Assembly: GCA_963377175.1 (NCBI GenBank)
Contig: CAUJNA010003788.1
Location: 1 to 64,000 of the forward strand
Length of the DNA stretch: 64,000 bases
Direction of reading: 5' to 3'
Source: Effrenium voratum
Lineage: Eukaryota > Sar > Dinophyceae > Suessiales > Symbiodiniaceae
In this document: one piece after another, positions 34,761 through 46,654 of the stretch
Position numbering within the stretch: the first letter of the stretch is position 1
How the letters are laid out: each line of letters opens with the position of its first letter
Made by a program: the position numbers and the translations under genes
The notes under the pieces: model-generated
Database searches by the model: none
Told to the model about the DNA's origin: nothing
The model's input: the letters and a program-made list of their open reading frames with translations, nothing else

Positions 34761-35384
34761 ATGGATTGGGGTACCATAATCTTCAGTACATTAAGTAATG
34801 ACCACGGAGAAAATGATTATTGCGGCGCAAAGCGCAAGGGCATTCCTTCCCTCCTTCTTTCGTTCCAACCTTCCAGGGACGGACAGCTGGCTGATTCAGT
34901 TGAGATTTGGGAACTGGTAAGGTGCGCTGCTGGGGCGCCCTTTTGTTGCCGTAGTTTTCCTCTAGGGAGGACCCTGAGAACATTGACGGACACCGCCTTT
35001 TGCATGACTCGAGTTAGGGCCCAACTCCAGTCCAACCCGAAATCTTTCAGTATTCCCTTTGCCCCCGGAATGGATGATATTGTTCGTGAGTTGTTCCCCG
35101 AGTCAGCGTGGAGTGCGCTTGAGGTTAGAGACAAGGACGACAAGCAGGGGCGTGCCCTTGCCTTGGCACCGTATGTGCGGGATGTGGGGGGACGAAAGAA
35201 TCAGGTGAAGAATGTGAAGAATGTGAAGAATGGTGATATGTTTTTGGTCAGGGCACGGGGTGTGAAAGGGCTCTTGGAGCTTTGGGAGCGAGACCTGGAC
35301 CGATTCCTTCCACGTGAGCTTCAGCTGCTGGGAGTCCTCCAGTCCCAGAGGATACCGTGGAAGTGGGCTCGAGGCAACGTTTGA
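34761..35384 (+). other. Unexplained ORF (207 codons)
   Basis: The second half (from about 35040) looks more protein-like, with a segment rich in Asp, Glu and Arg and a short Val-Lys-Asn repeat. No family is recognised and splice sites were not defined. It could be an exon or chance. Confidence 0.15.
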
Positions 35385-36062
35385 GAAAATTTGAGACAGC
35401 GAGGGCTGAAAAGATTCTAATCTTAGCCTCACGCTTTAGGGGTCCGTGGGCTTTTGACTTGCGGAGCTGACTGGTTGTCATTGGACGTCCGTTTTAAGTG
35501 TACCCTGTGCAGGAGAACCCCAAAAGGAAGCTGACCATTTGTTCACCACAGGGCGCTCATGTCTGTTTAAAAGATCTGATTTTCCGCCCGCGTGCCAAGC
35601 CTTTACTGAGTGTGCAGAAAGCTTGCTATCGTATGGCTTGCCTTTCCCGGATTCGTTGGTGGAAAGAATCAACTGCGCCCTTAGTCGAAGCCCTTTCCAA
35701 GCGCGGCTGTTTATGTAATTAAAAGTTTTCTAGATGGTCGAGCACCCAAAATCCATGCTGATAGTGAAAAAGGGATCTCCTCTAAGTACACTATTGGCGA
35801 ATATTGGATCACAGAAAAGTGTATTAGCATATTTGGGCTTGGGTTTTTGAGGGGCCCATTTCTTGGTTTGAAGGGAAGCCAACCCGAAATCCTCGCTTGA
35901 CACACCCGTCACCCATTGAGGCGAGCCAACCGGAGAGGAGCTTCGCCCTTCGGCCCAGGCTCGCGCACGGCGGAGGTTATCCACACGCCGCAGCTCCTTT
36001 GAGCAGCTCATGGGCATCATGGAGCATGGTTCCCAGGTGCTTTGCGGCCGCTTTGGGACAGC
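35385..36062. other. No gene seen
   Basis: Mixed sequence; short frames only. Confidence 0.4.
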
Positions 36063-36225
36063 TGTCATACATAGTTGTATGTACATATGTATGTACATAT
36101 GTATGTATTATATATACATATATGAATGCATAAACATACAGAGAAGCACACATTCACCTTTCAGCTGGTAAGTTATGTATATAGATATAAATACATATAC
36201 AATATGCTCATGTAGATAGCCATAC
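36063..36225. repeat. TATG/ACAT-rich microsatellite
   Basis: GTATGTACATAT steps at 36070-36125 followed by AT-rich sequence. Confidence 0.8.
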
Positions 36226-38590
36226 ATCGCTGTTGATAGCCAACTCGATATGATTTCTGAGTGACTTGGGGCCGAGAGCACAGAGTGGGGGCACCCGGGT
36301 TTGTGCTGCGGATGAGGTCCGGCTCCACTTCGCGAAGGACCTCAGCCGGTGGGCCCAGCGCAGCCACCGGCGCAGTTTGTGCTTAGGGGTCAACGTTTGG
36401 TGACATTTTGCATCTTTGCCCTTGACTGAAACGACAATGAACATATCTAAAGCCCAGGTGTTCTGCATGAAACGTGGGCCAAGCAAAAAATAGCCCTATA
36501 GTGTTGGGTGATGGGTCATGATGGAGAATCATGTTTTTGATTCTCCAGCCCCTTCCTTGGCGTTTCTCAGGCCTGTCTTACTTGCATCTAGGGGGGTGCT
36601 TGGTTAGAGAGCCGTAAGGACGGCCATGGCCCACGGCGCTCTTGAGCATCGAATTTTCGGGGCTTCGCCTGGTTTTGGGTCCGGCCATGCTCTTCGACAT
36701 GCGTCCGCACTAGGATGGATGAAGCCCTATTGGGATAGACCACCAGCTGGTGCAAATTCTGTCAACAGCATTGGAATACCAAGTGCTCACACCTCGCGAC
36801 TGTTCGATGCGATCGACTCAGGGACAACGCGCCACGCCAGAGTCGAAGGAAAAGGCGAGTCTTCTCGCTCGCCGGCCGAAAGCCAAGCAAAGACTGAAAT
36901 CAAGACACTCCGGGGGACAGGTTCCCATTTGGACGGTTTTAGATGTCCCTTTTGCATTTTTTTGGGGGAGTTTTCTCTTGGCGGGCGGAAATATAGGGAG
37001 CTCTGGGGGTAAGAGTGGACGAGTTTTCTCTTTTGTCTTTATTTTGGATACAGAGAAGCTGCGAAACCAATTTCCCTTTTCTGCACAAGGAGCAACAGCT
37101 GACGCTGCTCCTGTGACGTTTGACACCATGCGCTGACCGCCAGGGCGGGCGGCGTAGCAGCAGTGGAAGACGGCCTACCTGCCAAGTATTGTTTGTCTCC
37201 CTATTCCTAAAAGGAAGGCAAGGCAACCATTTGAAAAGGACCCCTATTTTGAGGGACAGCCGTCTGGCACTTGGTGTTGCTGCCACCCAGCCTGCCAGGT
37301 CGTCGCAGGCCGGAACAGAGAGAGAGCCGTGAGCCTCCAACTTCTAGTAGGGCCCTTGGATGATTAGTATTGGGTGGGGTACTATTCAGCCAAAGCAAGC
37401 CATAGCAGAAAGTGTGTACCTATTTCGCCATTGATACCAACACCACAGTGGCAAGCCCTGGATGGCCCGGTGATTTGTTGCTTGTCATTCTGGGAAAGAC
37501 TGAGCCCTAGACCGATCTCGCCATGTTGAAGGTCCCATACTTGGGGATCCCTTATTTCAGCTTTGGTGGTAGTCTAGAATTCGCAAACCACATGTTTCTT
37601 GCATATGAGCAACTGACAATACTTTTGGTAGTCTATTGCTGAATTGGAGACAGCACGGGGGAACAGTCCGAATTCCTCACAAGAAACAGGAGGCCAACCC
37701 ATGATATTGTCCATGTGTCAGATGGTCACTGTTCAATGTCAGTTTGCAGTCACTTGCTGGGAATGACATCGTTCGACTTGGCCTGACACGGGGTTTCATG
37801 TTAATGTTACTGGACCCAGTCACTGATAATTTGCAGATCTTTCTGGTTCCAAGCCACACGGTTCCTTGGCCTTCTAGAGTAGGGCTGAGAGGCACAATCC
37901 GAACGAGCCAATTGACGTCGGCCGTGGCAAATTGGTTTCAGGCCAATGGTCCCAGGAGGCAGGGCGAGAGCTCTTTGACTCATAAGCCAGCTGGAAGAGG
38001 GTGTGTGCTCTTGTAAGGACACCAGAAGGAAAGCCTCAATTTTTTGGGACTCTCCTGTATTGTCACATGCCTTAAGAGGTTGTTTCCAAATGGGGGAGCC
38101 CTCAAAATGGGCGGTTTCCCGGTGGTTTCCGTTTTGATTCACCCAAAACAAGGTACAATCAAAACAAGACACATCCAATCCAAGGGATGCCGGAGGTCGA
38201 GCTTTCAAGACCGCCGACATGGCAGCTAGGATCTCAGTGCCACTACATTTCTGCACAGACGGCGCCAGCTGTGGTCATTACTGTTTGTTGCGTGTCCACA
38301 TCTCCACTGTCCACTATTTCTTGTTGTTGCTCCATTGCTAGGACAAGGGCGTCCACCAAAATTTCTCACGAAAACCAGGGGGGCACCCAAATCAACTGCC
38401 GCACTCACACATTAGCAGGGGTGCAGCAAGACAGATAAGCGGCGCACGCAAGTTTCCCATGTCCCCTTGGGAAAACAAGTGATCTTGTCCAGGCTTACTT
38501 ATGTATGGAAGCCAACATGTTGTTCTCGATGCTATATGATCTGAGAAGTGAGTTTCGTCGCCTGCATCCGAGGAGACGATTCGGACGGTG
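36226..38590. other. No gene seen
   Basis: More than 2 kb without a supportable exon, RNA gene or tandem array. Confidence 0.4.
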
Positions 38591-39010
38591 AGGAGACGAT
38601 GAGTTTGTTGTTTGCTTTTTGCTGGTTTTTGTTGTTGTTCCTTTCTTTCCGCATTTCTTTGTTGCTTTCCCGTTGTGTCTTGCGGTGTTTCCCTATGTTG
38701 TTGCTTTGTGGCTATCTTTCTGACTTTATTTCTTTCTTAATTTATTGCTTTCTTTCTTTGTCTGTCTATTTGTCTATTTGTCTGTCTGTCTGTTGGTTGG
38801 TTGGTTGGTTGGTTGGTTCGTTTGTTCGTTCATTCATTTGTTTTGTTTTATGGTGTGATTGGTTGCTTGTGTGTTGGGTGTTTGTGTGTTTGTTTGCTTG
38901 CTTGGGTGTTTGCTTGCTTGTCTTGTCTTGTCTTGTTCTTCGTTTGTCCTTTGTTTGCTTGGGTGTTTGATGATTTGTTTGGATGCTTTTGCTTAGTTGA
39001 TTGTTTTGCT
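38591..39010. repeat. T-rich compound microsatellite
   Basis: CTTT/GTTT steps, then TCTG and TTGG runs (38755-38830), then TTGC/TGTT steps. An open frame with many hydrophobic residues here looks like a membrane protein but only reflects the T-rich repeat. Confidence 0.85.
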
Positions 39011-41769
39011 TCTGTCATCGTTTTCAGTGCCAACAACCCCAACCACACAGACACAAACACACACATACAAACACACACGATAGACAATTCCCATTATTCG
39101 TCCGTTTGGGTACGACAAGTTTCAAGATGAGAGGCAGGGGCCTGCTCAACTTTTGACAGACGCTGGCATGAAGCAAAGCCATGTTCAATGTGCTTTTCCC
39201 TGAAGACGTGCTCCCACACGAGTTTAGGGGCATGTCATGTTGCATGATTTGCATTTTCATCTCAGAGGTTTGTGTTTGATTTTCAGGAGTTGTCGAGCAG
39301 TTGCAAGCTTCACAAACCCTTTCGGACACATCGCAGTATGACACGAGCCGATTATCAAAGCATGTGTGCCTTACGGCAAGACCCTTTCCTTGTGGACCCC
39401 TGTAGGACGGACTTTTGACAATGAAGCATGATCAGGAATCCACCATGGCCCAAAAGTCTCAGGTTCAGCCACCAAACATGGCATAGCCGGCATAGCCGGC
39501 ATAGCCCCAGCCAATAGGCGCGGCCCTTTTGATCCTTGGGTTGACTCCTGTACCAGGCTTTGATTGTGACCCATTTGGACTCAATGGGGCGCGGTTCCCT
39601 TGAGGACTTGGCCGGATAGTTGTTTCAAGGCTAGGGCCTTTTGCATGAGTTTGCCAATGTTACGGCGAGCTCAAACCAACTCACCATGATGCGGGTCCTT
39701 TACTTGGGGATTCCTTACTTCAAGTCTTGTTCGTCCTGCAACTTGTAGCTCGCAGCAAGTCGCGAGGAGGCTGATGAGGAGGATGCGACTTGGCAGCAGC
39801 GCCTTGCGCCAGTATAAGGAGTTGAACTGAGACCATAATTTTTAATTAGGGGGAATCCTAAACTGGTGGTTTCTTATTAGATGTCCTTTGAAACCACCAA
39901 AAGGGTGCCCTCAAAGAAGGGCACGCCCAGATGGTGGGTTTCCTGTCCCCTTGAAGCCAACCTGATGGTACCCTCAAAAAGCACACACTCATAGCACTGG
40001 GGTGGGTTGAATTGCGCCCTTGGGTTCATGCCTCAGAACTTTTAGAGGCCAGCCTTAATTGGACAGATTGAGATACACTGCTTGACTCACTGCTTGACTC
40101 ACGGACGGATTGCTTCCGGCTGCAAGGACTTTGCCACCCAGTCTCGCCCGACAAGCAATCAAAAACAGCCGCTCCAGGCGGGGATGGATTGGTAACACTC
40201 CACAGTAAGTGAAACATGCTGAGCTCGCACACTACTATATCACGGTATCGGTATTTGATGACCCCTCTCATTTGGCAGGTTCCCACTTTGTCGTATTTGT
40301 GTTTGTCCGGAGGAGGTTGATTCCATAGAGGCTGGTGTTTGGCCTGTACTCTGACACTGGCTAGCATGGGAGGGAGGTTAGATGCAACGCTACCGGCTCA
40401 ATGCCAGGCTTTTGTCGAGGTCGAGACGAAAGAGGTGGATTTGTCATTCCAGGCGGCGTGACCGATTTTTTTGGCGCTATATGAGCGCCTCTCACTTGTG
40501 GGTGAATATGGATGGCCATACTCCCCCAACTTTGTGGCCCTTTGAAGCGCTGGCCCCCAATTGATAGGGCCCGGCCTCGTTGGAGGGAGCTTGGCCGGGT
40601 GACGAGTTCACACAAATTTGTATCGGCCTGATTGGGCTCCGTTTCGGGGTCAGTGTGTGCCGGTGTTTTACCGGGGGTCCCCAAGAATCACAGGCCCCTT
40701 GGCCCCTTTTACGCGGTGCCCTGAATTTAAGGGCATGCCCAGGTACGTATTTTGAAGGTATGGAAGTACTATACCACTCATTATAGAGGATGGCATATAC
40801 TGCAACTGCCTTGCAAACTTATTTTGGCATGTACTCCAAACTCATACCTCCGACACCCATCTGGGCAAATTATAGCGAGCTCATCCAAAGGCAACATTCG
40901 AGCTCATCCATGACGAAGGTTCCTTCCTTATTTCAGGTTTGCGATTGGTAGTAATCTGCACGGCCCTATACCTAAACATGGTGCTGACAAATTTGTCCCT
41001 CACTTTGTCACCCTGCCCTGCTCACCTCTTTGGATGGGAGAGGCGCCGGCTGACCATGGACTGAAACGCAAGGAAATTCAAAGCAGGAGCTTAGATGTTC
41101 GTGAAACTGGCAACTTTTTTCGTTTCACCACGAGGGGACAGTGCAACACATCTCATTTTTTGTGGTCGGCTGCTTTTGTGCCCCTGGGTTCAAAGCCGAC
41201 CATTCATTTGGGGCCGTCCAACTATTTGAAACATTCCCTTGTCCAAGGTCGCCGGCAGTTTGAAGGGTGGGCTGTGAGGTGGTGAAATGGTCCACGCAGC
41301 GTCCAGAGAGCTGAGGCCTCAGTGTGCGACAGTCCCCAGAGCGAGCAACCAGCTCGGGTCTGGATCCCCGAGTTTTTTGAGGGTATCGTTTTTTGGGGTG
41401 GTAAAGGTGAAGAAATCGCATGGTCTGGCCCAACCTGGTTAGCAATTTTTGCCCAACGGTGCCTTGTTGTTTGAGAGGGAAGCCAAGAAACCATTTTTGA
41501 GGGGTCATCATTTGAGAAGCACACCCTTTGCGGTCCGACGACTATTTACAAGGTACCAACGGATTTGGGTCCCTTTGTGATTCCCCCATAATTTGTTGTT
41601 TTCCTGATTATGGTCAGCAGAGTTTGTGTTGGGGCCTTCCCCCACTTACCAGCCAGATAGGTGGCTCTCCTTTTGGATGGTTTGAAAGATGTTTAATGTC
41701 CAATGTGGATTTGTAAACGGGAGTCCCCCCCCCTCAACGATGGGGGCATGTGGAATAGTATCTTGAGGT
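39011..41769. other. No gene seen
   Basis: Contains copies of the dispersed GGTACCCTCAAAA motif (39967-39980 and reverse at about 41374-41385) and a short CATAGCCGG triplication at 39482-39506. No exon is supported. Confidence 0.4.
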
Positions 41770-41976
41770 GAGTTTCCATTTGATTTAGTATTGGTAGACT
41801 TGAGTTTCCATTTGATTTAGTATTGCTGGAGCTTCCTTTTGAGATTTGGAACTGAGTTTGCATTTGATTTAGTATTGCTGGAGCTTCCTTTTCAGATTTG
41901 GAACTGAACTTGCATTTGATTTAGTATTGCTGGAGCTTCCTTTTGAAATTTGGAACTGAGTTTGCATTTGACTTTA
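41770..41976. repeat. 52 bp tandem repeat
   Basis: Units start at 41770, 41802, 41854, 41906 and 41958; the last three spacings are exactly 52 bases. The unit begins GAGTTTCCATTTGATTTAG and ends AGATTTGGAACT. The first unit is shortened to 32 bases. Confidence 0.93.
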
Positions 41977-41980
41977 TTGT

Positions 41981-42277
41981 GAGGGCCCTTGGAATAAAGT
42001 CTCGGGCTTAAAATTTGGGGGCTTGAAGTACTACCCCCTTTGTGGGTTTGATGGTGGGCAGTTTTTAAACAAGAGACATGTAAGAAAACTTGAGTTTGGG
42101 CAAGGTCTGCAGTTTGGATTTTGGGGAGAAAGCAACAAGCTTCACCAGCATCAGCATCAGCATCAGCTGGGGTTGTGTGTGAGGTTGGCTAGGTTGTTAG
42201 CCAAGAGGTAACTGAGGGGCCCCTGGAAGAAAAGTCTTGGGCTTAAAATTTGGGGGCTTGAAGTACTACCCCCTTTG
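41981..42277. repeat. Direct repeat pair of about 63 bp
   Basis: 41981-42042 and 42214-42277 match closely, with the shared core GGGCTTAAAATTTGGGGGC and TTGAAGTACTACCCCC. They enclose 171 bases with a short CAGCAT run. This could be a duplication or the ends of a very small element; no ORF is inside. Confidence 0.8.
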
Positions 42278-42820
42278 GTGGTTGAGGAAAGAAGCAGGTG
42301 CCAAGAGCAAGGTGCCAAAGATCCAAGGACCAGGGCTGTCTATCTCTCCTTCTTCTTCCTGTCCTTTCTCTCTTTCTCTCTTCTTTTTTGTGACTTTTTG
42401 TGACTTTTTTTGGGTGACATTTTTTTTCATGGGCGGGGGGGGGGGCAGGGGCTTGTCTTTATTTCAGGTGCACTTATTAATTCTTTTGGGCCCCCCCAGT
42501 TGTTTTTATTACGGGTACAATGTTTAATCCCATTTGGACATGAAGTCCAACATACATGGAAGTGCACCAGTTGTTTTCCAAGAAAGAAATCATCTTCCGA
42601 AGGGGTCTGTGTGCGGAAGCGTGTTTGGGGGGCAGCACGGGCCGGCTGAATTGCAGGAGAGTAACCCAAAGGTTCACCGCCAAATTGAAGTCGAAACCAC
42701 CGTCAAAGCAGCTTGGATCTTTCCAAACTACGCCTATCTTGGTGAAACTGTCAAAAAGCGGCCCCGAAGACCCAGTGACCACGTTCTTCACAAAGAGAGA
42801 TTCCATTTGCCCCACCCCCC
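42278..42820. other. Left flank of element B, no gene seen
   Basis: CT-rich patch at 42340-42425 with a G run at 42434-42443. It ends in a C run (42815-42820) into which element B is inserted. Confidence 0.5.
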
Positions 42821-43093
42821 TGTGTTTGGTTCACGGAACACTTGATCTCCTGCAACATTTGGCTTAAGGCCCCTTTTGTGTAACATTGCATCATTCATGA
42901 TCGCGTGAAGCAAAAGAACCTTAGCAGGCCGCTTACAGGATTATCCACAAGACAATCCACCAGGGACAATCCATCCTCCAATCATCCACAGTGGCATATT
43001 GGATTCTCTCCGGAATAGATCCAGGGACCAACACAACGACCTCTACTACCACAGGGTACCAGTTCCCTTCTGGGATAGGCACCTGGGGCCTCA
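42821..43093 (+). repeat. 5' LTR of element B
   Basis: Aligned with the 3' LTR it shows one base change (42865, T here and C there) and two length differences: five bases near 42920 and seven bases just before the end. It starts TGTGTTTGG and ends GGCCTCA. A TGG at 43099, five bases after the LTR, followed by TTTGCCGCAGAG, is the candidate tRNA primer-binding site. The preceding six bases are C. Confidence 0.92.
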
Positions 43094-43098
43094 ATTTG

Positions 43099-43113
43099 TG
43101 GTTTGCCGCAGAG
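43099..43113 (+). other. Candidate primer-binding site
   Basis: TGG followed by TTTGCCGCAGAG lies five bases inside the 5' LTR end, the place where a tRNA 3' end would anneal to start minus-strand synthesis. The matching tRNA was not identified. Confidence 0.35.
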
Positions 43114-43125
43114 ATCCAAGGGAAG

Positions 43126-44543
43126 ATGTCATCCGATGGAGAAGGCTTCATGGAAGCCTATTCAAGTATGGCCAAAAACCCAGGCTATACGGAGGGAACA
43201 CCAAATTTATCGATGACCGCCAAGCAGCCGCCATCGTACGACGGAAAAGTCAGCTGGTTCAGGTATGAAGAACTCGTGGACAACTGGGTGACCATCACAA
43301 CGGTGGAAGCACCCAAGAGAGGACCTCTGCTCAAAAGCAGATTGACCGGTGATGCATATATGTACAAGGCGGTCCTCCAAAACGACCTTTTGCAAGATCC
43401 TGATGAAGGAGTCAACTATTTCAAGAACACGCTGAAGAAGTACTTTTTGAAAGGTGCGACCAACGTGTATCTGTACAGGCTCCTCAGTTTCTTCAACCAT
43501 AGAAGGCAGAACCAAGATTTCCTCATTTTTACCTCAAAATTCGAAATCCTTCTTATGAGATTGAAGGCAGCATGGATGGACTTGATGCCCGTTTTCAAGG
43601 CACAGTCCCCATCATTTCGACAGTCCGTACAGGACGCAGATGCAAGAACAATTGCTCGACATCAGCAAGCAGCCGGTGTTCGAGCACCGCCTCCAGCCCT
43701 GCTCAATGAGGATGATCCAGTAGTCCTCAGACAGTATATCCAAGGAATGCAGGACAGACAGCGGGACGCATTTCCCTTCGGGAATAATCTCATTGCACAG
43801 TTTCCAATATTCAAAGTGAGCTGTCAGATGAGCACAGAGAGAGACTGACAAGTGCAATGTCATTGAGAAACATCTCATTAGAAAACTACTCCTATGAAAT
43901 GCTGAAGACGCACTACCATGAACTCTTCATCACGACGAGGACATCAATCCAAGATCCATCCATCCGACCTCAAGGAGGCAACCGAAGCAACACCTTCTTC
44001 ATCATCGAGCAAGGTGAACACGAAGGAAAAGAAGGCTTCTGGGTTGAGGATGAAGAAGGACTTGAAGGATTCATGTCAAACAACGATGAAGAGACGTTCT
44101 GGGTCCTCGAGGAGAACGATGCGTTCATAGCAAGAAAAGTGTCGGGACGGAACTTCAAGTTCAAGAAGAGAAAAGGAAAAGGAAAATCAGGAAACAAAAA
44201 GGGCAGTCACCAACGAGGTGGTTTTAAACCCTTCAGAAAAAGCGGTTCTGGCGGAAAGGCCAATATGGCCAGCGAAAACTATGATCCCTACGACCAGGCA
44301 TATTGGGGAAAAGGCAAAGGAAAGAAGGGAAAGAAAGGAAAATCAAAATTCCAATATCCCTGTGATGGAAACAAAGGTTATCCATCCTATGAGAGTGGCA
44401 AAGGAAAGAGCGGACAGGAGAAAGGAAAATCCAAGACGTTCGCAGCCACCGCAGAGAAGACGGAGGAGCAGCCCGCCATCCAGCAGACTGCATCATCCAT
44501 AGAGCCTACCTATGCCGGTTGGACAGACCAAGACTGGGATTAA
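43126..44543 (+). pseudogene. gag of element B (frameshift and stop)
   Basis: The start is taken as the first ATG after the primer site (43126, Met-Ser-Ser-Asp-Gly-Glu). The frame also continues upstream into the LTR without ATG. Residues 1-241 (to 43848) hold a copia-type Gag core with Trp-Phe-Arg-Tyr-Glu-Glu and Leu-Lys-Lys-Tyr-Phe. The frame then changes near 43805-43857. The second part (43857-44543) is acidic, then strongly Lys/Gly-rich, as in copy A, and lacks a CCHC knuckle. It ends at TAA 44541-44543, which copy A does not have: here a three-base loss plus C to T makes the stop. The frame after the stop is the same as that of protease and integrase. Confidence 0.88.
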
Positions 44544-44606
44544 TGGACATGGAACGAACATGGCTGGTACTCATCCCATGAGACATCCAGCACAGGACAA
44601 GCGTTA

Positions 44607-46634
44607 ATGGCATTCCATGATGCATATGAGCATCCTGGGAAAAAGGCCATCCACGAGAAGCTGATCCAATCAGATACAGTTTCAGAACACAATCTGTCCG
44701 TCACAACAAATCACAGCCTTCTGGCAACAAAGCTGATGGCGCCTGTCATCAACCCTCAGCACAACCCGACCTATGCGATTCTGGACAATGGATGTACCAG
44801 ATCTATGGGCAGCTGGCATGCAATCCAGCGTTTTACTCAGGCCATCGAACCAATGAAGGACATCATCTCCTATGAGTACATCCCGGCCGAGACCAAGTTC
44901 ACTTTTGCAAACGGAGAGACCGCCAGGGTAAATTGGACCCTGCATCTTCGATATCACACAACTCCTCCACGCAGTACCAACATCGACGTCCTTGAACAAG
45001 GAACTGTACCGATCCTTCTCAGCATCAGCCAGATGCGGAACCTCTACATGACCATCGAGCACACACCTCAATGTGACAAGACACGCAAAGCCTTTGGCAT
45101 GAACCGTCAAGCAGTTCCAGCCTCCGGTACAGGACATGCACTCGTCGATCTCGCTGGAGTTGCAAGAGTGAAGGCGCATGGAGAAATTGCTCACAAGGGC
45201 CTCACCAACTATGTCTATGACGATGATAACAGCATCAAGTTCCCCTCCGGGGATCTCACCAAGAGCGAAACTGTTTGTGCAGCAAAATCATCCGAGACAA
45301 AGGAGGACCTAGCAACTCCTAAGATCATTGGGTCTCAAAAGCAGGACCATTGGATCCTTGACAAGAAGAACAAGCAGCTCATCCGTGTGCCCCGAAAGGC
45401 GCTGTTCACACCAAATGGAGCCAAGGAATGTCCAATCAATCCTGATCACATTAGCCGAGAACGTACTACGGAAATCATTGATGCATCCGCAGGTGGAGAT
45501 CCAAACATTTTAGAAGACAATTGGAGACTTACATCCCAGGCAAATAAACCGATGATTAACCTGTGGACAGGTAAGACCATTTTCACCTTCGCGGACAATT
45601 CGCTTAAGGACGAAGAAGCAGGTTCAGGATCGGCAGCAGACAGGATCATCGACAAGAGGGGCCGGTCGACTATTGAGCCAGATCCTTTCGCACCATCCTC
45701 AAATCCCGAAGAGTTGAAGAAACTCCACCTGCAGCATCATCACATGACAACAGATCAATTTCGATTCAGAACCCGAGCACTTCATTTGCCGAAATCAACA
45801 TTCGATCTTTTTGACAAAAACCGAAGTGAGTGTGAAGTTTGCCAAGCGGCAAAGCATGCACCATCACGAAGCAAAACAAGTGGACTTCGAGCGGACACCT
45901 TTGGTGACATGACATTCATTGATCACTGTCAAGTTCCTCTTGGAACAGGAGAACACATCATTGTTTTTGTCATCCTGGATGGAGCAACAACATTGCTCAC
46001 TGCAGAGGCAGTGACAACTACGCAAGAAGCCGAGAACATCACTGTCCTCAGGAACTATTTTGACCAGTACCACTTGCAGCCCAAATCAGTTGTCGCAGAT
46101 CAAGCCTTCATGACAGATACATGGGAACATTTCTATCAGTCCCTTGACATCACACCGATATCCTTGGGACCGAATACACCATGGCCAAATCGAGCTGAAG
46201 CAGTTCGACTCCTGAAGGCACAACTCAAGATCACGCTAAGTTCCATCAAGGCAGGTACAGCACCTGCAACACTGAAGAAAGTGACATACAGGCAGCTAGT
46301 GAAGGCCGCTGCAACTCGGAATCAGACCGTCACCTACGGGGGTGTAACACCATTGGAGCTCGCATTCGGAAGACGACCAGCAGATCTCATCCAACTCGAT
46401 GTCGCAACACCAACTCAGTTGACGACTGACAGGAATGAAGAAGAGCTGACAGCCATCCAGATCAAGCAGCTGTCAAAGCAAGCTTTCCAAGAAGCACGTC
46501 AAGCCGAAGACATCCGACGAGACCTTGCTCAAAATCTCCGAATGAGTTCTAAGCCTCTTCAGGTGAAGGACAAGGTATCCACCACTGGCAGGAAGACAAA
46601 TCCAAGATTCGTTCCGATGGAAGCATATGGCTAA
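44607..46634 (+). pseudogene. protease-integrase part of Pol, element B
   Basis: This is the longest undamaged part of the polyprotein, 675 codons and in the same frame as gag part 2. The protease motif Leu-Asp-Asn-Gly-Cys has its Asp at residue 60. The integrase zinc motif is the His cluster near residue 375 plus Cys-Glu-Val-Cys at 409-412. The catalytic triad is Asp439 (Phe-Ile-Asp-His), Asp498 (Val-Ala-Asp-Gln) and Glu531 (Asn-Arg-Ala-Glu), spacing 59 and 33, close to copia integrases. The ATG at 44607 is only the first after the stop at 44541 and is not thought to be the natural start. The frame is lost at about 46575-46634, where copy A continues into the C-terminal barrel. Confidence 0.9.
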
Positions 46635-46654
46635 AAGGAAAGGTCATTTCCATT

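Noticed and set aside
38548..38970. Multi-span membrane-like ORF
   Set aside because: T-rich microsatellite read as Leu/Phe/Cys/Val. No conserved loops or charged ends.
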